Shown here: piece after piece, positions 54,533-63,374 of the stretch
Layout: each line of letters opens with the position of its first letter
Numbering within the stretch: the stretch's first letter is position 1
NCBI RefSeq assembly: GCF_024734385.1
Contig: NZ_JANHAP010000002.1
Location: forward strand, 1 to 64,000
Origin: Dasania sp. GY-MA-18
GTDB taxonomy: Bacteria; Pseudomonadota; Gammaproteobacteria; Pseudomonadales; Dasaniaceae
Direction of reading: 5' to 3'
DNA length: 64,000 nucleotides
The notes under the pieces: generated by a model
What the model was told of the DNA's origin: nothing
The model's input: the letters and a program-made list of their open reading frames with translations, nothing else
Database searches by the model: none
Program-made: the position numbers and the translations under genes

Positions 54533-54868
54533 ATGGTACTGGAACATTTGGATATGGAATCACTAGAAACTCTACGCGAAGTAATGGGGGCAGAGTTTAC
54601 CCATTTAGTAGAGACGTTTATCACCGACAGTGATATGCGTGTTACCAGTATAGCTGAGACGGTTAATGCGGCCGACGCAGATGCGATAAGGCGTGCAGCT
54701 CACAGCTTAAAAGGTAGCGCCAGTAATATGGGAGCGTTGAGCCTAGCGGATTTATGTCGTCGCCTTGAGAGCATGGGCGCAGAGAGCAAGTTAGAAGAGA
54801 CCCACGACTTGCTGGAACAAGTTCGCAAAGAGTATTCGCTAGTTCGAGAGGCGCTTCAAGCCCTTTAA
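54533..54868 (+). CDS. Hpt (histidine phosphotransfer) domain protein
   Basis: The 111-residue single Hpt domain has the phospho-histidine segment AIRRAAHSLKGSASNMGALSLADLCRRLE (about 50-78), where His57 in AHSLKGS is the acceptor. It could pass phosphate from a hybrid sensor kinase, not encoded here, to the receiver of the preceding gene. The three genes make a phosphorelay plus partner-switch unit inside the flagellar cluster. Confidence 0.93.
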   Translation: MVLEHLDMESLETLREVMGAEFTHLVETFITDSDMRVTSIAETVNAADADAIRRAAHSLKGSASNMGALSLADLCRRLESMGAESKLEETHDLLEQVRKEYSLVREALQAL

Positions 54869-54907
54869 AAATCAACCGCATAACCTGACTTAAGCCCTGC
54901 AAAAACT

Positions 54908-54923
54908 TGGCATTTAAACTGCA
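54908..54923 (+). promoter_or_regulatory. Sigma-54 promoter before fliK
   Basis: TGGCATTTAAACTGCA has the invariant GG and GC with exact 10-base spacing and differs from TGGCAC-N5-TTGCW at two bases. The predicted start is near 54934, thirty bases before fliK, and a good ribosome-binding site (TAGGGGAAT) follows. Confidence 0.7.
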
Positions 54924-54963
54924 TTATTCCTCACAGCGATATTGCGTTGTATAGGGGAATAAA

Positions 54964-56421
54964 ATGGATACAGCTAGCCAGTTACTGCTAGGGCAAAGCA
55001 GCCCGGCCACAGCACCCGGTGTGGATAAGGCTGCTGGTGTAGGCTTGGGTGCTAAAGCTGCGTCTACAGCCAAGGCCTCGCAAGCCCAGGGCCACAGCGA
55101 GTACAGCCAGCCTGCCGCTGCTGATAAAGCTTTTGCCGAGCATATGGCTAGCGCTGCCGAACCCGTTAATAGTGTTAATAAAAGTTCACGTACAGCGACC
55201 CCCCATTTCGATTTTAGTCAAGAAGCTCTGTTGGCCAATGGCCTCACACCCGAACCGGCTTTAGCCGATAGCGGCAATGGTTTGCAGTTTGCCGGTGAGT
55301 TATTGCCAGGCTTATTGCCTCAAGCTATGGCGGGCTGGAGTGTCAGCGGCCAAACTCAGTCAGCAGCAGCCACATTATCCGGAACTGACCCTGCTACCAC
55401 TAACAATGGCAAGTCAGGGTTGCCCGCTGGTTTAGAGCAGCAAATTGCCTGGCAAACCCCGGCTGGCGTTAATGGCCAGGCTGCCGCAACAACGGGGACG
55501 CTAGCTGCAGGCAGTGCCGCGGCAGCGCCACTGCCACAACAAAGCGCCCAAGCACAGGGCATGGTGATGATTATGGATAACCTCAAACAGCAAGGGGCTG
55601 CCGCTAATGGTGAATTGTTGTTAGACCCAGAAGCGCTAGCTGAACAATGGTTGGACGGAGAAGCGATCAATAGCTCTGGTAGCAACCAGCCAAAAAGCGC
55701 CGCCGGCCAACTCAATGCCATTCAGGGTGGTCAGAATAATGTCATCAATAGCTTAAACTCAGGGCTAGGGCAAAATCCGCTGGCCGGTCAAGGTGCCGCG
55801 CTGGGCACCGGGCAAAGTGCTGAGGCGCTGTTAGCTGCCAATGCCACTTCAGTACAGACGGATATAGCAGCGGCTGGCGTGGGCGCTGATAAATTATCAG
55901 CTGGCCTTGCCAGCCTAAGCGCGAGCTACCCCAAAGTTGAAGGCGGGGGCAGTTATGCGCAAGCGGCCAGCCAGTCATTTCAAACTTCGGTGTCCACCCC
56001 CGTGATGGCACAAGGCTGGGGCGATACGGTGATGCAGCGGGTGATGTGGATGAGCTCGCAGCAAATACACAGCGCCGAAATTCAACTAGACCCGCCAGAA
56101 CTGGGTTCTTTAATGGTTAAAATTAATACCAGCCAAGAGCAAACCACCGTCAATTTCACCAGCCCGCATGCCGCTGTGCGTGATGCCCTGGATCAAAACC
56201 TACCTAAGTTGCGCGAGCTTATGGCCGAGCAGGGGGTGGACATGGTTAATGTCGATGTTTCTGAGCACGCCGGTCAGGATAAGGCTGAGCAGGGCGATGA
56301 CGAGGCTGAGGCAGGCCAAGGTGGCATCCTGGCCCAGCAGGCTGATGAGGCGGGCGATGATAGTCAGGCTGAGGCGGCAGCATCGTTAGAGCCTATGGGC
56401 TTGGTTAACGCCTACGTCTAA
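54964..56421 (+). CDS. fliK: Flagellar hook-length control protein FliK
   Basis: The 485-residue protein has a long, Ala/Gly/Gln-rich, poorly conserved N-terminal ruler. The conserved C-terminal domain (about 360-435) reads AEIQLDPPELGSLMVKINTSQEQTTVNFTSPHAAVRDALDQNLPKLRELMAEQGV. It measures the hook and switches export specificity via FlhB. A sigma-54 promoter precedes it. Confidence 0.95.
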   Translation: MDTASQLLLGQSSPATAPGVDKAAGVGLGAKAASTAKASQAQGHSEYSQPAAADKAFAEHMASAAEPVNSVNKSSRTATPHFDFSQEALLANGLTPEPALADSGNGLQFAGELLPGLLPQAMAGWSVSGQTQSAAATLSGTDPATTNNGKSGLPAGLEQQIAWQTPAGVNGQAAATTGTLAAGSAAAAPLPQQSAQAQGMVMIMDNLKQQGAAANGELLLDPEALAEQWLDGEAINSSGSNQPKSAAGQLNAIQGGQNNVINSLNSGLGQNPLAGQGAALGTGQSAEALLAANATSVQTDIAAAGVGADKLSAGLASLSASYPKVEGGGSYAQAASQSFQTSVSTPVMAQGWGDTVMQRVMWMSSQQIHSAEIQLDPPELGSLMVKINTSQEQTTVNFTSPHAAVRDALDQNLPKLRELMAEQGVDMVNVDVSEHAGQDKAEQGDDEAEAGQGGILAQQADEAGDDSQAEAAASLEPMGLVNAYV

Positions 56422-56615
56422 AGGCAAGCTTAAAGATTGAGTTACCTCACAAATTTGACGTGATACTGCGGGTATGAATTTGCAATAAATTCACCCGCAA
56501 CCCTCCTTATTTTTAGTCAGCTGCATTACACTCCTCTCTGGCTGGGATATTTGTGTGATTGCGCAAATATTACGCTAAGCAATTGTTTTTAAAAAAATAA
56601 AAACTGTTCTAAGGC

Positions 56616-56631
56616 TGGCATAGCTTTTGCT
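56616..56631 (+). promoter_or_regulatory. Sigma-54 promoter before fliL
   Basis: TGGCATAGCTTTTGCT matches TGGCAC-N5-TTGCW at every fixed position but one. Transcription should begin near 56642. This supports the ATG at 56670 as the fliL start, because the ribosome-binding site of the earlier ATG at 56652 would lie upstream of the RNA start. Confidence 0.8.
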
Positions 56632-56669
56632 GCCAGAGGATAGAGCGTTCAATGCGGCGGAAAAATGGC

Positions 56670-57197
56670 ATGGCAGAAGAAGACAACGAAGTAGCAGAAG
56701 AAGAAACCACGGCGAAAAGCGGTAAGGGCAAACTTATTGCGATTATTGCCGTTGTATTATTGCTAATAGGGGGCTCAGTAGGGGCAACCTTATTTTTCCT
56801 AGGCTTTTTTGATCCACCACCTCCTACCGAGGAAGAGTTAGCGGCAGCCGCTGAGGCGGCACCAAAAGGCAAGCCCGATGCGATGTATTTCCCTATTAAA
56901 CCGCCTTTTGTGGTCAATTTTCAGTCGCGTGGTCGGCAGCGTTTTTTACAAACCGATGTCACCATTATGACTCGCGATCCCGAAGTGTTTGCCATTATTC
57001 AAAAACACTTGCCGCTAATTAAAAACCGCTTGGTGATGATTTTAGGGGGCGGTGTTTACCAAGAGTTGCAAACCAATGAGGGTAAAGAGCTTATGCGCCA
57101 GCAGGTTATGCAAGGGGTGCAAGCTGTAATCACCGAAGAATCTGGCAAAGAAGATGGTGTAGAGCAAGTGCTATTCACCAACTTTGTAATGCAGTAA
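56670..57197 (+). CDS. fliL: Flagellar basal-body associated protein FliL
   Basis: The protein of about 175 residues has one membrane helix (GKLIAIIAVVLLLIGGSVGATLFFLGFF) after an acidic N-terminus. The periplasmic FliL domain follows (KPPFVVNFQSRGRQRFLQTDVTIMTRDPEV.. IKNRLVMILGG..). It surrounds and stabilises stators. An in-frame ATG at 56652 would add six residues, but the sigma-54 promoter position argues for 56670. Confidence 0.93.
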   Translation: MAEEDNEVAEEETTAKSGKGKLIAIIAVVLLLIGGSVGATLFFLGFFDPPPPTEEELAAAAEAAPKGKPDAMYFPIKPPFVVNFQSRGRQRFLQTDVTIMTRDPEVFAIIQKHLPLIKNRLVMILGGGVYQELQTNEGKELMRQQVMQGVQAVITEESGKEDGVEQVLFTNFVMQ

Positions 57198-57255
57198 CAG
57201 GGTGGCAATGAGATGGCTGTAATAAATTATATGCTAAATGCGATAGAGGGCTAAC

Positions 57256-58227
57256 GTGCAGGACTTACTGTCACAAGAAGAAATCGATGCCTTATTGCAC
57301 GGCGTAGACGATGGCGATGTTGATACCGAAGACGATTTGGATTTTGACGAGGCGCGTTCCTACGACTTAACCAGCCAAGACCGCATTGTGCGTGGGCGCA
57401 TGCCCACCCTAGAGATGGTCAACGAGCGTTTTGCTCGCTATACCCGTATTAGCTTGTTTAATTTATTGCGCCGCACTGCTGACGTAGCGGTAGGTGGTAT
57501 ACAAATACAAAAATTTGGCGAATACGTACACACCCTGTATGTGCCTACCAGTTTAAATATGGTTAAGCTGCGGCCGCTGCGCGGCACCGGCTTAATTATT
57601 TTTGATGCCAAACTGGTGTTTAAATTGGTGGATAATTTTTTTGGTGGCGATGGTAGACACGCTAAAATTGAAGGCCGCGAATTTACCCCCACCGAGTTAC
57701 GGGTGGTGGAAATGGTATTGCGCGATGCCTTTGTCGATTTGCAAGAGGCTTGGAAGGCGGTATACCCAGTTCAGTTTGAGTTTGTAAACGCCGAAGTTAA
57801 CCCCTCTATGGCCAATATCGTCAGCCCCAGTGAAGTGGTGGTGGTAAGCACCTTTCATGTAGAGCTAGATGGTGGTGGCGGTGATATGCATATTACCCTG
57901 CCATACTCCATGATAGAGCCCATACGCGAAACCCTGGACGCCGGTTTACAAACCGATGTGGATGATGTGGATGATCGCTGGGTTAACTCCCTGCGTGAAG
58001 ATGTTATGGGTGCCACGGTGACGTTGAACGGCACCATAGCCAAAAAACAAATATCCTTGCGCGATATATTAGATTTACAAGAGGGTGATGTCATACCGGT
58101 GGACATCCCCGATACCATGGTGTTATTTGCCAATGATGTGCCAGTATTTAATACCAAGCTAGGCGTATCCAAAGGCAATATGGCCTTACAAGTAGTTGAT
58201 AAGATTGATCGTAAATCCTTATCTTAG
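57256..58227 (+). CDS. fliM: Flagellar motor switch protein FliM
   Basis: The 323-residue C-ring protein starts at GTG. It has the CheY-P binding N-terminus LLSQEEIDALLHG, the middle domain (RISLFNLLRRTADVAVG, DNFFGGDGRH) and a C-terminal SpoA domain (ITLRDILDLQEGDVIPVDIP-like text with LRDILDLQEGDVIPVD). The start with LSQEEIDALL is diagnostic. It is followed by fliN. Confidence 0.98.
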   Translation: MQDLLSQEEIDALLHGVDDGDVDTEDDLDFDEARSYDLTSQDRIVRGRMPTLEMVNERFARYTRISLFNLLRRTADVAVGGIQIQKFGEYVHTLYVPTSLNMVKLRPLRGTGLIIFDAKLVFKLVDNFFGGDGRHAKIEGREFTPTELRVVEMVLRDAFVDLQEAWKAVYPVQFEFVNAEVNPSMANIVSPSEVVVVSTFHVELDGGGGDMHITLPYSMIEPIRETLDAGLQTDVDDVDDRWVNSLREDVMGATVTLNGTIAKKQISLRDILDLQEGDVIPVDIPDTMVLFANDVPVFNTKLGVSKGNMALQVVDKIDRKSLS

Positions 58228-58274
58228 ACACAAAATATTAGCCGCACCCAAGTGCAGATTAGTGGAGCTTTACT

Positions 58275-58727
58275 ATGAGCGATGATGAAGAAGTCAACCA
58301 AGATGACATGGCCGATGAGTGGGCCGCTGCAATGTCAGAACAGGGGGTTGAAGCCGATCAGGATGATATAGATGCGCTGTTATCCGGTGCGCAAGAAGAT
58401 ACCGCTCCCGAAGCAGAACCTGCGCCTATGGAAGAGCTAACCGATACCTCCGTGCCCAGTGGTGATGCCCCCGATTTGGATGTGATCTTAGATATACCCG
58501 TGCGTATTTCTATGGAAGTAGGTAACACCCAAATCAGCATACGCAATTTACTGCAGCTAAATCAGGGCTCGGTGATAGAAATGGATAGGTTGGCCGGTGA
58601 ACCGCTGGACGTTTTGGTTAATGGCACACTCATTGCTCATGGCGAAGTAGTGGTAGTCAACGAGAAGTTTGGCATACGCATGACTGATGTGATTAGCCCT
58701 TCAGAACGTATTAAAAAACTGCGGTAA
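58275..58727 (+). CDS. fliN: Flagellar motor switch protein FliN
   Basis: The 150-residue protein has an acidic N-terminal extension and then a SpoA domain: DVILDIPVRISMEVGNTQISIRNLLQLNQGSVIEMDRLAGEPLDVLVNGTLIAHGEVVVVNEKFGIRMTDVIS. Standard for the FliN of Gammaproteobacteria with a long N-terminus. fliO follows after five bases. Confidence 0.98.
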   Translation: MSDDEEVNQDDMADEWAAAMSEQGVEADQDDIDALLSGAQEDTAPEAEPAPMEELTDTSVPSGDAPDLDVILDIPVRISMEVGNTQISIRNLLQLNQGSVIEMDRLAGEPLDVLVNGTLIAHGEVVVVNEKFGIRMTDVISPSERIKKLR

Positions 58728-58732
58728 GGCTT

Positions 58733-59215
58733 ATGAGCAATAAAGCATGGCCAGCAATGCAACAACAGCTGTGGCAGTTTATGGCGCTGTTATTGTTGCC
58801 ACTAGCGTCCTTGGCTGCGGAGCCTGCCAAATCGCCGCTAACTTCCATCAAGCATGGTGAGGCCGTAACAACTTCTAGCCCCTTAACAGTGTTGTTAGGC
58901 TTATTGTTTGTAGTGGGTTTGATTTTGCTGTTGGCCTGGTTGGCTAAGCACTATAACAAAACCGGCTTTATGGCCAACCAGCACATGAAGGTGGTGTCTA
59001 CTTTGTCCCTGGGCACCCGTGAAAAAGCCGTACTCATTGATGTGGGTGACAAGCAAATTTTAGTCGGGGTAGCACCGGGCAGTGTTAATGCCCTGCATGT
59101 GTTTGACGAAAAAATAGTTGTTAGTGAGGCTGCGCAGCCTCACGATTTTGCCAATAAATTAAAGCAGTTTATTCATAAGCAACAAAACCCCAGTGCTGAG
59201 AGCCGCAAGCAATGA
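58733..59215 (+). CDS. fliO: Flagellar biosynthesis protein FliO
   Basis: The 160-residue protein has a signal-like first segment (about 13-28) and a membrane helix at about 46-66 ([23 protein letters not shown]). The FliO domain ([40 protein letters not shown]) follows. It assists assembly of the FliP ring. It overlaps fliP by four bases. Confidence 0.95.
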   Translation: MSNKAWPAMQQQLWQFMALLLLPLASLAAEPAKSPLTSIKHGEAVTTSSPLTVLLGLLFVVGLILLLAWLAKHYNKTGFMANQHMKVVSTLSLGTREKAVLIDVGDKQILVGVAPGSVNALHVFDEKIVVSEAAQPHDFANKLKQFIHKQQNPSAESRKQ

Positions 59216-60024
59216 GTCGTTTTTACACTATTTTTAGCCTGCTAGTACTGTTGTGTTTTACGCTTTCCGCCAACGCCCAAAGCAGCTCGACCAGCTCTAT
59301 TAACTCTGCGGCTACTGCGCTAAGCCAAGCCGCTAGCCAATCCTCGGCTGGTATACCGGCGGTTAAACTGACTACCAATGCCGATGGCAGCCAAGAGTAC
59401 ACGGTGACTCTGCAGATTCTGGCATTGATGACGGTGCTCACCTTATTACCGTCTTTTTTAATTATGATGACCTCCTTTACCCGCATTATTATCGTGTTTG
59501 CGATACTGCGGCAGGCGCTGGGCTTGCAGAGCTCGCCCTCATCACAAATTCTATTAGGCCTAACGGTATTTCTCACAATTTTTATTATGATGCCGGTGTT
59601 TAACGAGGTAAACGACACTGCGGTGCAGCCTTATTTAAACGAGCAGATGACCTCGGTGCAGGCTTTAGAGGTGGGCTCTAAACCGTTTCATTATTTTATG
59701 ATGTCGCAAACCCGCGAGTCGGATTTAGATTTGTTTATGCGTATCTCAAAAACGGAGCCGGTAAATAGCCCCGAAGAAGTCCCGTTTTTTGTATTGGCGC
59801 CAGCCTTTGTTACCAGCGAATTAAAAACGGCTTTTCAAATAGGCTTCTTATTATTTATACCTTTTTTGATTATCGACATGGTGGTGGCAAGTGTGCTCAT
59901 GGCCATGGGTATGATGATGTTGTCACCGGTAATCATTTCCTTGCCCTTTAAAATTATGCTGTTTGTGATGGTGGATGGCTGGGCCATGATTATAGGCACT
60001 CTCGCTGCCAGCTTTGGTCATTAG
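59212..60024 (+). CDS. fliP: Flagellar export-gate protein FliP
   Basis: The 270-residue inner-membrane protein has a cleavable signal peptide (1-22). The signatures [83 protein letters not shown] and [18 protein letters not shown] are all canonical. It forms the FliPQR export gate. Confidence 0.98.
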   Translation: MSRFYTIFSLLVLLCFTLSANAQSSSTSSINSAATALSQAASQSSAGIPAVKLTTNADGSQEYTVTLQILALMTVLTLLPSFLIMMTSFTRIIIVFAILRQALGLQSSPSSQILLGLTVFLTIFIMMPVFNEVNDTAVQPYLNEQMTSVQALEVGSKPFHYFMMSQTRESDLDLFMRISKTEPVNSPEEVPFFVLAPAFVTSELKTAFQIGFLLFIPFLIIDMVVASVLMAMGMMMLSPVIISLPFKIMLFVMVDGWAMIIGTLAASFGH

Positions 60025-60033
60025 GGTGCTGCT

Positions 60034-60303
60034 ATGACGCCTGAAGTTGCCCTGGATATTTTTCGAGAAGCGATTTTTATTATTATGCTAATGGTTGCGG
60101 TTATGGTTGTGCCCAGCTTATTAGTGGGTTTGATAGTGAGCATGTTTCAAGCGGCGACCCAGATCAATGAGCAAACCTTAAGTTTCCTACCTCGCTTATT
60201 AATTACCTTAACCTCTCTGGTTGTTGCAGGGCCTTGGTTGCTTAACAAGGTCATGGATTTTTTTATTCGTCTGCTGGAGGCCATCCCTACCTTGATCGGT
60301 TAG
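60034..60303 (+). CDS. fliQ: Flagellar export-gate protein FliQ
   Basis: The 89-residue protein has two membrane helices (about 14-38 and 50-75). FREAIFIIMLMVAVMVVPSLLVGLIVSMFQAATQINEQTLSFLPRLL is the family text. It lies between fliP and fliR with short gaps. Confidence 0.98.
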   Translation: MTPEVALDIFREAIFIIMLMVAVMVVPSLLVGLIVSMFQAATQINEQTLSFLPRLLITLTSLVVAGPWLLNKVMDFFIRLLEAIPTLIG

Positions 60304-60321
60304 GGCATAGGTTAATAACCC

Positions 60322-61101
60322 ATGGTAGAAATCACAGCGGCACAAATAGGCGGGTGGTTAGGCCAGTATCTTTGGCCGCTGTTTCGTATTAGCGGTTTTT
60401 TTATGCTGGCACCTGTAGTGGGTAGCCAGTTGGTGCCAGCTCGCATACGTTTAATGCTCTCTATATTGACCGCTTTGGTTTTAGCCCCCGTGCTGCCTGC
60501 TATGCCCGCTATTGATGCGGTAAGTTTAAATTCGGCTTTTATTACCATCCAACAAGTTTTAATTGGCGTGGCCATGGCTTTGGCCTTACAGATGCTGTTG
60601 CAGGTATTTATTTTGGCGGGGCAAATGATTGCTATGCAAATGGGCTTGGGTTTTGCGTCCATGGTAGACCCCAGTAACGGCATTAGCGTTACCGTCGTCA
60701 GTCAGTTTCATTTGATGTTGGCCACCTTATTATTTGTGGCTGTGGGTGGCCATCTGGCGATGATAGAGGTGTTGGCGGAAAGTTTTATCGTGCTGCCAGT
60801 AGGGGCAGGGTTTATTAGCAATAATGCGCTGTGGAGTATTATGGGCTGGTTTACTTGGATGTTTGCCGCCGGAGTATTAATGGCGCTGCCAGCGGTCACC
60901 TCTTTAATGATAGTCAATGCCGCGTTAGGGGTGATTACCCGCTCGGCACCGCAGTTTAATATTATGACTATAGGTTTCCCGTTTATGGTTATTTTGGGTT
61001 TGGCCATAATCTGGGCCACCATGGGTAATTACCTGCCGCACTTCGAATACTTCACCCGCGACGCCCTGGATATGATGGCCGATTTAGTGGCTATACGTTA
61101 G
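60322..61101 (+). CDS. fliR: Flagellar export-gate protein FliR
   Basis: The 259-residue membrane protein matches FliR: WPLFRISGFFMLAPVVGSQLVPARIRLMLSILTALVLAP, MQMGLGFASMVDPSNGISVTVVSQF and PALLIVNAALGVITRSAPQFNIMTIGFP-like text. It is the single-copy gate subunit. flhB normally follows at once, but here an antisense gene lies between them. Confidence 0.97.
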   Translation: MVEITAAQIGGWLGQYLWPLFRISGFFMLAPVVGSQLVPARIRLMLSILTALVLAPVLPAMPAIDAVSLNSAFITIQQVLIGVAMALALQMLLQVFILAGQMIAMQMGLGFASMVDPSNGISVTVVSQFHLMLATLLFVAVGGHLAMIEVLAESFIVLPVGAGFISNNALWSIMGWFTWMFAAGVLMALPAVTSLMIVNAALGVITRSAPQFNIMTIGFPFMVILGLAIIWATMGNYLPHFEYFTRDALDMMADLVAIR

Positions 61102-61106
61102 CGCTT

Positions 61107-61886
61107 TTACTGTAAGTATTTATCGATAATTGCCTGTAAAGTACCTGCTTTTTGTAGCTGTATTAGGCTGTTATTAAACTGCTGTACGCGTTCGGCTTTA
61201 TTTGATTTTTTACTAATAAGTACATGCACATCTGTGGCATAGATTGTGTAGGGATGAATTTCAATTTGATCTAATATGCCCAACTCACGCAAGGTGTGGC
61301 TGCCAGACATGGCATCGGCGATATAGCCATCTATGCGACCTTTTAATAATTTTTTAGGGTTTATAGATTCTTTGCTTACGACCTGGGTAAGTTTTTTAAA
61401 CTCTGGCTTAGCCATCATTTTTTCGAAGGCCTCGCCATTGTATACACCGCGAGTTAAGCCCAATTTAAACTTGGTTTTTATAAGATCATTTAGATCGTTA
61501 ATGGCATAGCTTTCACTGCTGCCTTTACGTACAAATAAAGCTCGGGTTTCTTGTCGGTAGGGTTGAGTGAAATAAGCCCATTGCTCCCTTTCTTTGGTGT
61601 ACGAGGCGCCAGAGACCAAGTCGACCTTTCCTGCCTCTGTGTCGCTTAGTAATCGTTTCCAAGGCATGCTTTTTAAGCTTAGCTGGCAATTCATATTATC
61701 TAATATGGCTGTCACTAGCTCTATATCCAGGCCGCTGATTTCATCGCGTTCATTTTTATAGGCGTAGGGTTGCCAGTGCTCCCAGCCCATGCTTAAGCGG
61801 CAGTCTTGAGCTTGTGTGGGCAAATGGCAGGCCAGTATTAAGAGGGCGATCAGGGCTTTTGGTTTGAGATAAGTCAATAAATACAT
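61107..61886 (-). CDS. Periplasmic solute-binding protein (family 3), antisense insertion in the flagellar cluster
   Basis: The protein of about 259 residues has a signal peptide (MYLLTYLKPKALIALLILACHLPTQAQD without the cleaved part continuing). An SBP_bac_3 domain follows: WQPYAYKNERDEISGLDIELVTAILDNM, LVSGASYTKEREQWAYFTQPY and a hinge GLTRGVYNGEAF. I chose the ATG at 61886; the longer frame to 62021 has no signal-peptide character and would overlap the flhB promoter. There are no permease genes nearby. It separates fliR from flhB on the opposite strand. Confidence 0.87.
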   Translation of the reverse strand: MYLLTYLKPKALIALLILACHLPTQAQDCRLSMGWEHWQPYAYKNERDEISGLDIELVTAILDNMNCQLSLKSMPWKRLLSDTEAGKVDLVSGASYTKEREQWAYFTQPYRQETRALFVRKGSSESYAINDLNDLIKTKFKLGLTRGVYNGEAFEKMMAKPEFKKLTQVVSKESINPKKLLKGRIDGYIADAMSGSHTLRELGILDQIEIHPYTIYATDVHVLISKKSNKAERVQQFNNSLIQLQKAGTLQAIIDKYLQ

Positions 61887-62015
61887 AAGTAAGGCTCTAG
61901 TGGCGGCTGTACATAGTATTAAGCATATAGGCAATTTTCTTATTGGGTAGTTTTTGGTTTGTTTTTTGTTCACTTTAAGCTTAGTGCTTGTGCAGCTACA
62001 GCTGCTGGTGGATCT

Positions 62016-62031
62016 AGGCACAAGTCTTGCT
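62016..62031 (+). promoter_or_regulatory. Sigma-54 promoter before flhB
   Basis: AGGCACAAGTCTTGCT matches TGGCAC-N5-TTGCW at all fixed positions except the first. The expected start is near 62042. It lets flhB be transcribed despite the antisense gene that cuts it off from fliR. Confidence 0.75.
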
Positions 62032-62106
62032 CTATAGCTGTAATAAGAGGTGGTTGCGATTTTTTTGACGCTGGCCGCCGTCGTTATACTTTAATTGAGT
62101 GCTAGC

Positions 62107-63279
62107 GTGGCAGAGAACGAAAACGGCCAGGAAAAAACCGAAGAGCCCACCCCCAGAAAGCTGCAAAAAGCCAAGGATGATGGCCAGATAGCCCGTTCTA
62201 AAGAGCTAAACACCACCTTTGTGCTAGTGGGCGGGGTGCTGGGTTTAATTAGCTTTGGCGGTGATTTGGCCGAAGCCTTAAAAAACGTGATGCGCTATAA
62301 CTTTAGCCTGGATAGAGCCGCTGCCTTTGATGAGCAAATGATGGTGGCTCATTTGGCGGCCACCGCCTATTCCGCTATTCAAGCCCTCACTCCCTTTATG
62401 TTGATACTGGCTGTGGCTGCCTTTGTGGGCAATATTCTGCTGGGCGGCTGGATGCTCAGCGGCAAGGCGCTAATGCCTAAATTTAGCCGCTTAAATCTTA
62501 TTAAGGGTATGGGGCGTTTGTTTTCTGCCAATTCGCTGGTGGAGTTAACCAAGTCTTTGGCCAAGTTTTTATTGGTCGCCAGTATTACGGCGCTGGTATT
62601 AAATTTTTATCAGGGTGAGTTACTTAACTTAGGGGTCTCTTCCATACAAGAGGCGGTGCCGCATGCCATAGAGGTGGTGTCCTACTCGGTGCTGGCTATT
62701 AGTGCCACCACGATATTTATTGCCGTATTCGATGTGCCTTACCAGCTGTACTCGCACAAGAAAAAATTAAAAATGACCCTGCAGGAAGTCAAGGATGAAA
62801 TGAAAGACTCCGAGGGTAAGCCGGAAGTGAAAAGCCGTATCCGGCAGCTGCAACGAGAAGTGGCACAGCGCCGCATGATGGCTGAAGTGCCCAACGCCGA
62901 TGTGGTCATTACCAACCCCGAGCATTTCTCGGTAGCCTTGCGCTACGACTTAGAGGGCAGTGGTGCGCCGGTGGTAGTGGCCAAGGGTACCGATCAAATC
63001 GCCTTAAAAATTCGTGAGATTGCGGTGGCCCACGAGGTCATGATGATGGAGGCACCGCCATTAGCCAGGGCAATTTACTTTACCACCGAGCTGGATGAGG
63101 AAATCCCCGGCCAGTTGTATATGGCCGTAGCGCAGGTGCTGGCCTATGTGTTCCAGCTTAAAGCTTATCGCAAGGGTGAGGGGGCCAAGCCCAAGCCTAT
63201 GGCCGATATCGATGTGCCTGACGATGTGCATTACGGGGTGGATGGCAAAATAATTAGGCCGGATAAGCCAGAAACTTAA
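62107..63279 (+). CDS. flhB: Flagellar export-apparatus switch protein FlhB
   Basis: The 390-residue protein has the family start GQEKTEEPTPRKLQKAKDDGQIARSKEL, four membrane helices (about 36-240) and a cytoplasmic switch domain. The autocleavage motif, usually NPTH, reads NPEH here (Asn270-Pro271-Glu272-His273), followed by FSVALRYD. Cleavage between Asn and Pro could still occur, since those two residues are kept. I chose GTG at 62107, which gives a family-like N-terminus; a TTG at 62095 is an alternative. flhA follows after 95 bp. Confidence 0.95.
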   Translation: MAENENGQEKTEEPTPRKLQKAKDDGQIARSKELNTTFVLVGGVLGLISFGGDLAEALKNVMRYNFSLDRAAAFDEQMMVAHLAATAYSAIQALTPFMLILAVAAFVGNILLGGWMLSGKALMPKFSRLNLIKGMGRLFSANSLVELTKSLAKFLLVASITALVLNFYQGELLNLGVSSIQEAVPHAIEVVSYSVLAISATTIFIAVFDVPYQLYSHKKKLKMTLQEVKDEMKDSEGKPEVKSRIRQLQREVAQRRMMAEVPNADVVITNPEHFSVALRYDLEGSGAPVVVAKGTDQIALKIREIAVAHEVMMMEAPPLARAIYFTTELDEEIPGQLYMAVAQVLAYVFQLKAYRKGEGAKPKPMADIDVPDDVHYGVDGKIIRPDKPET

Positions 63280-63374
63280 AAACTGGAAGGCTTTTTGCTC
63301 TATTAGCCTTATTTGCACAATAAACACAGCATATGCCAGAAAACTGGCACCTACATCGAGACGATAAAACAACC

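Noticed and set aside
63335-63374. A sigma-54 promoter directly before flhA (TGGCAC)
   Set aside because: The -24 half is perfect but the GC of the -12 half is missing at the required spacing.
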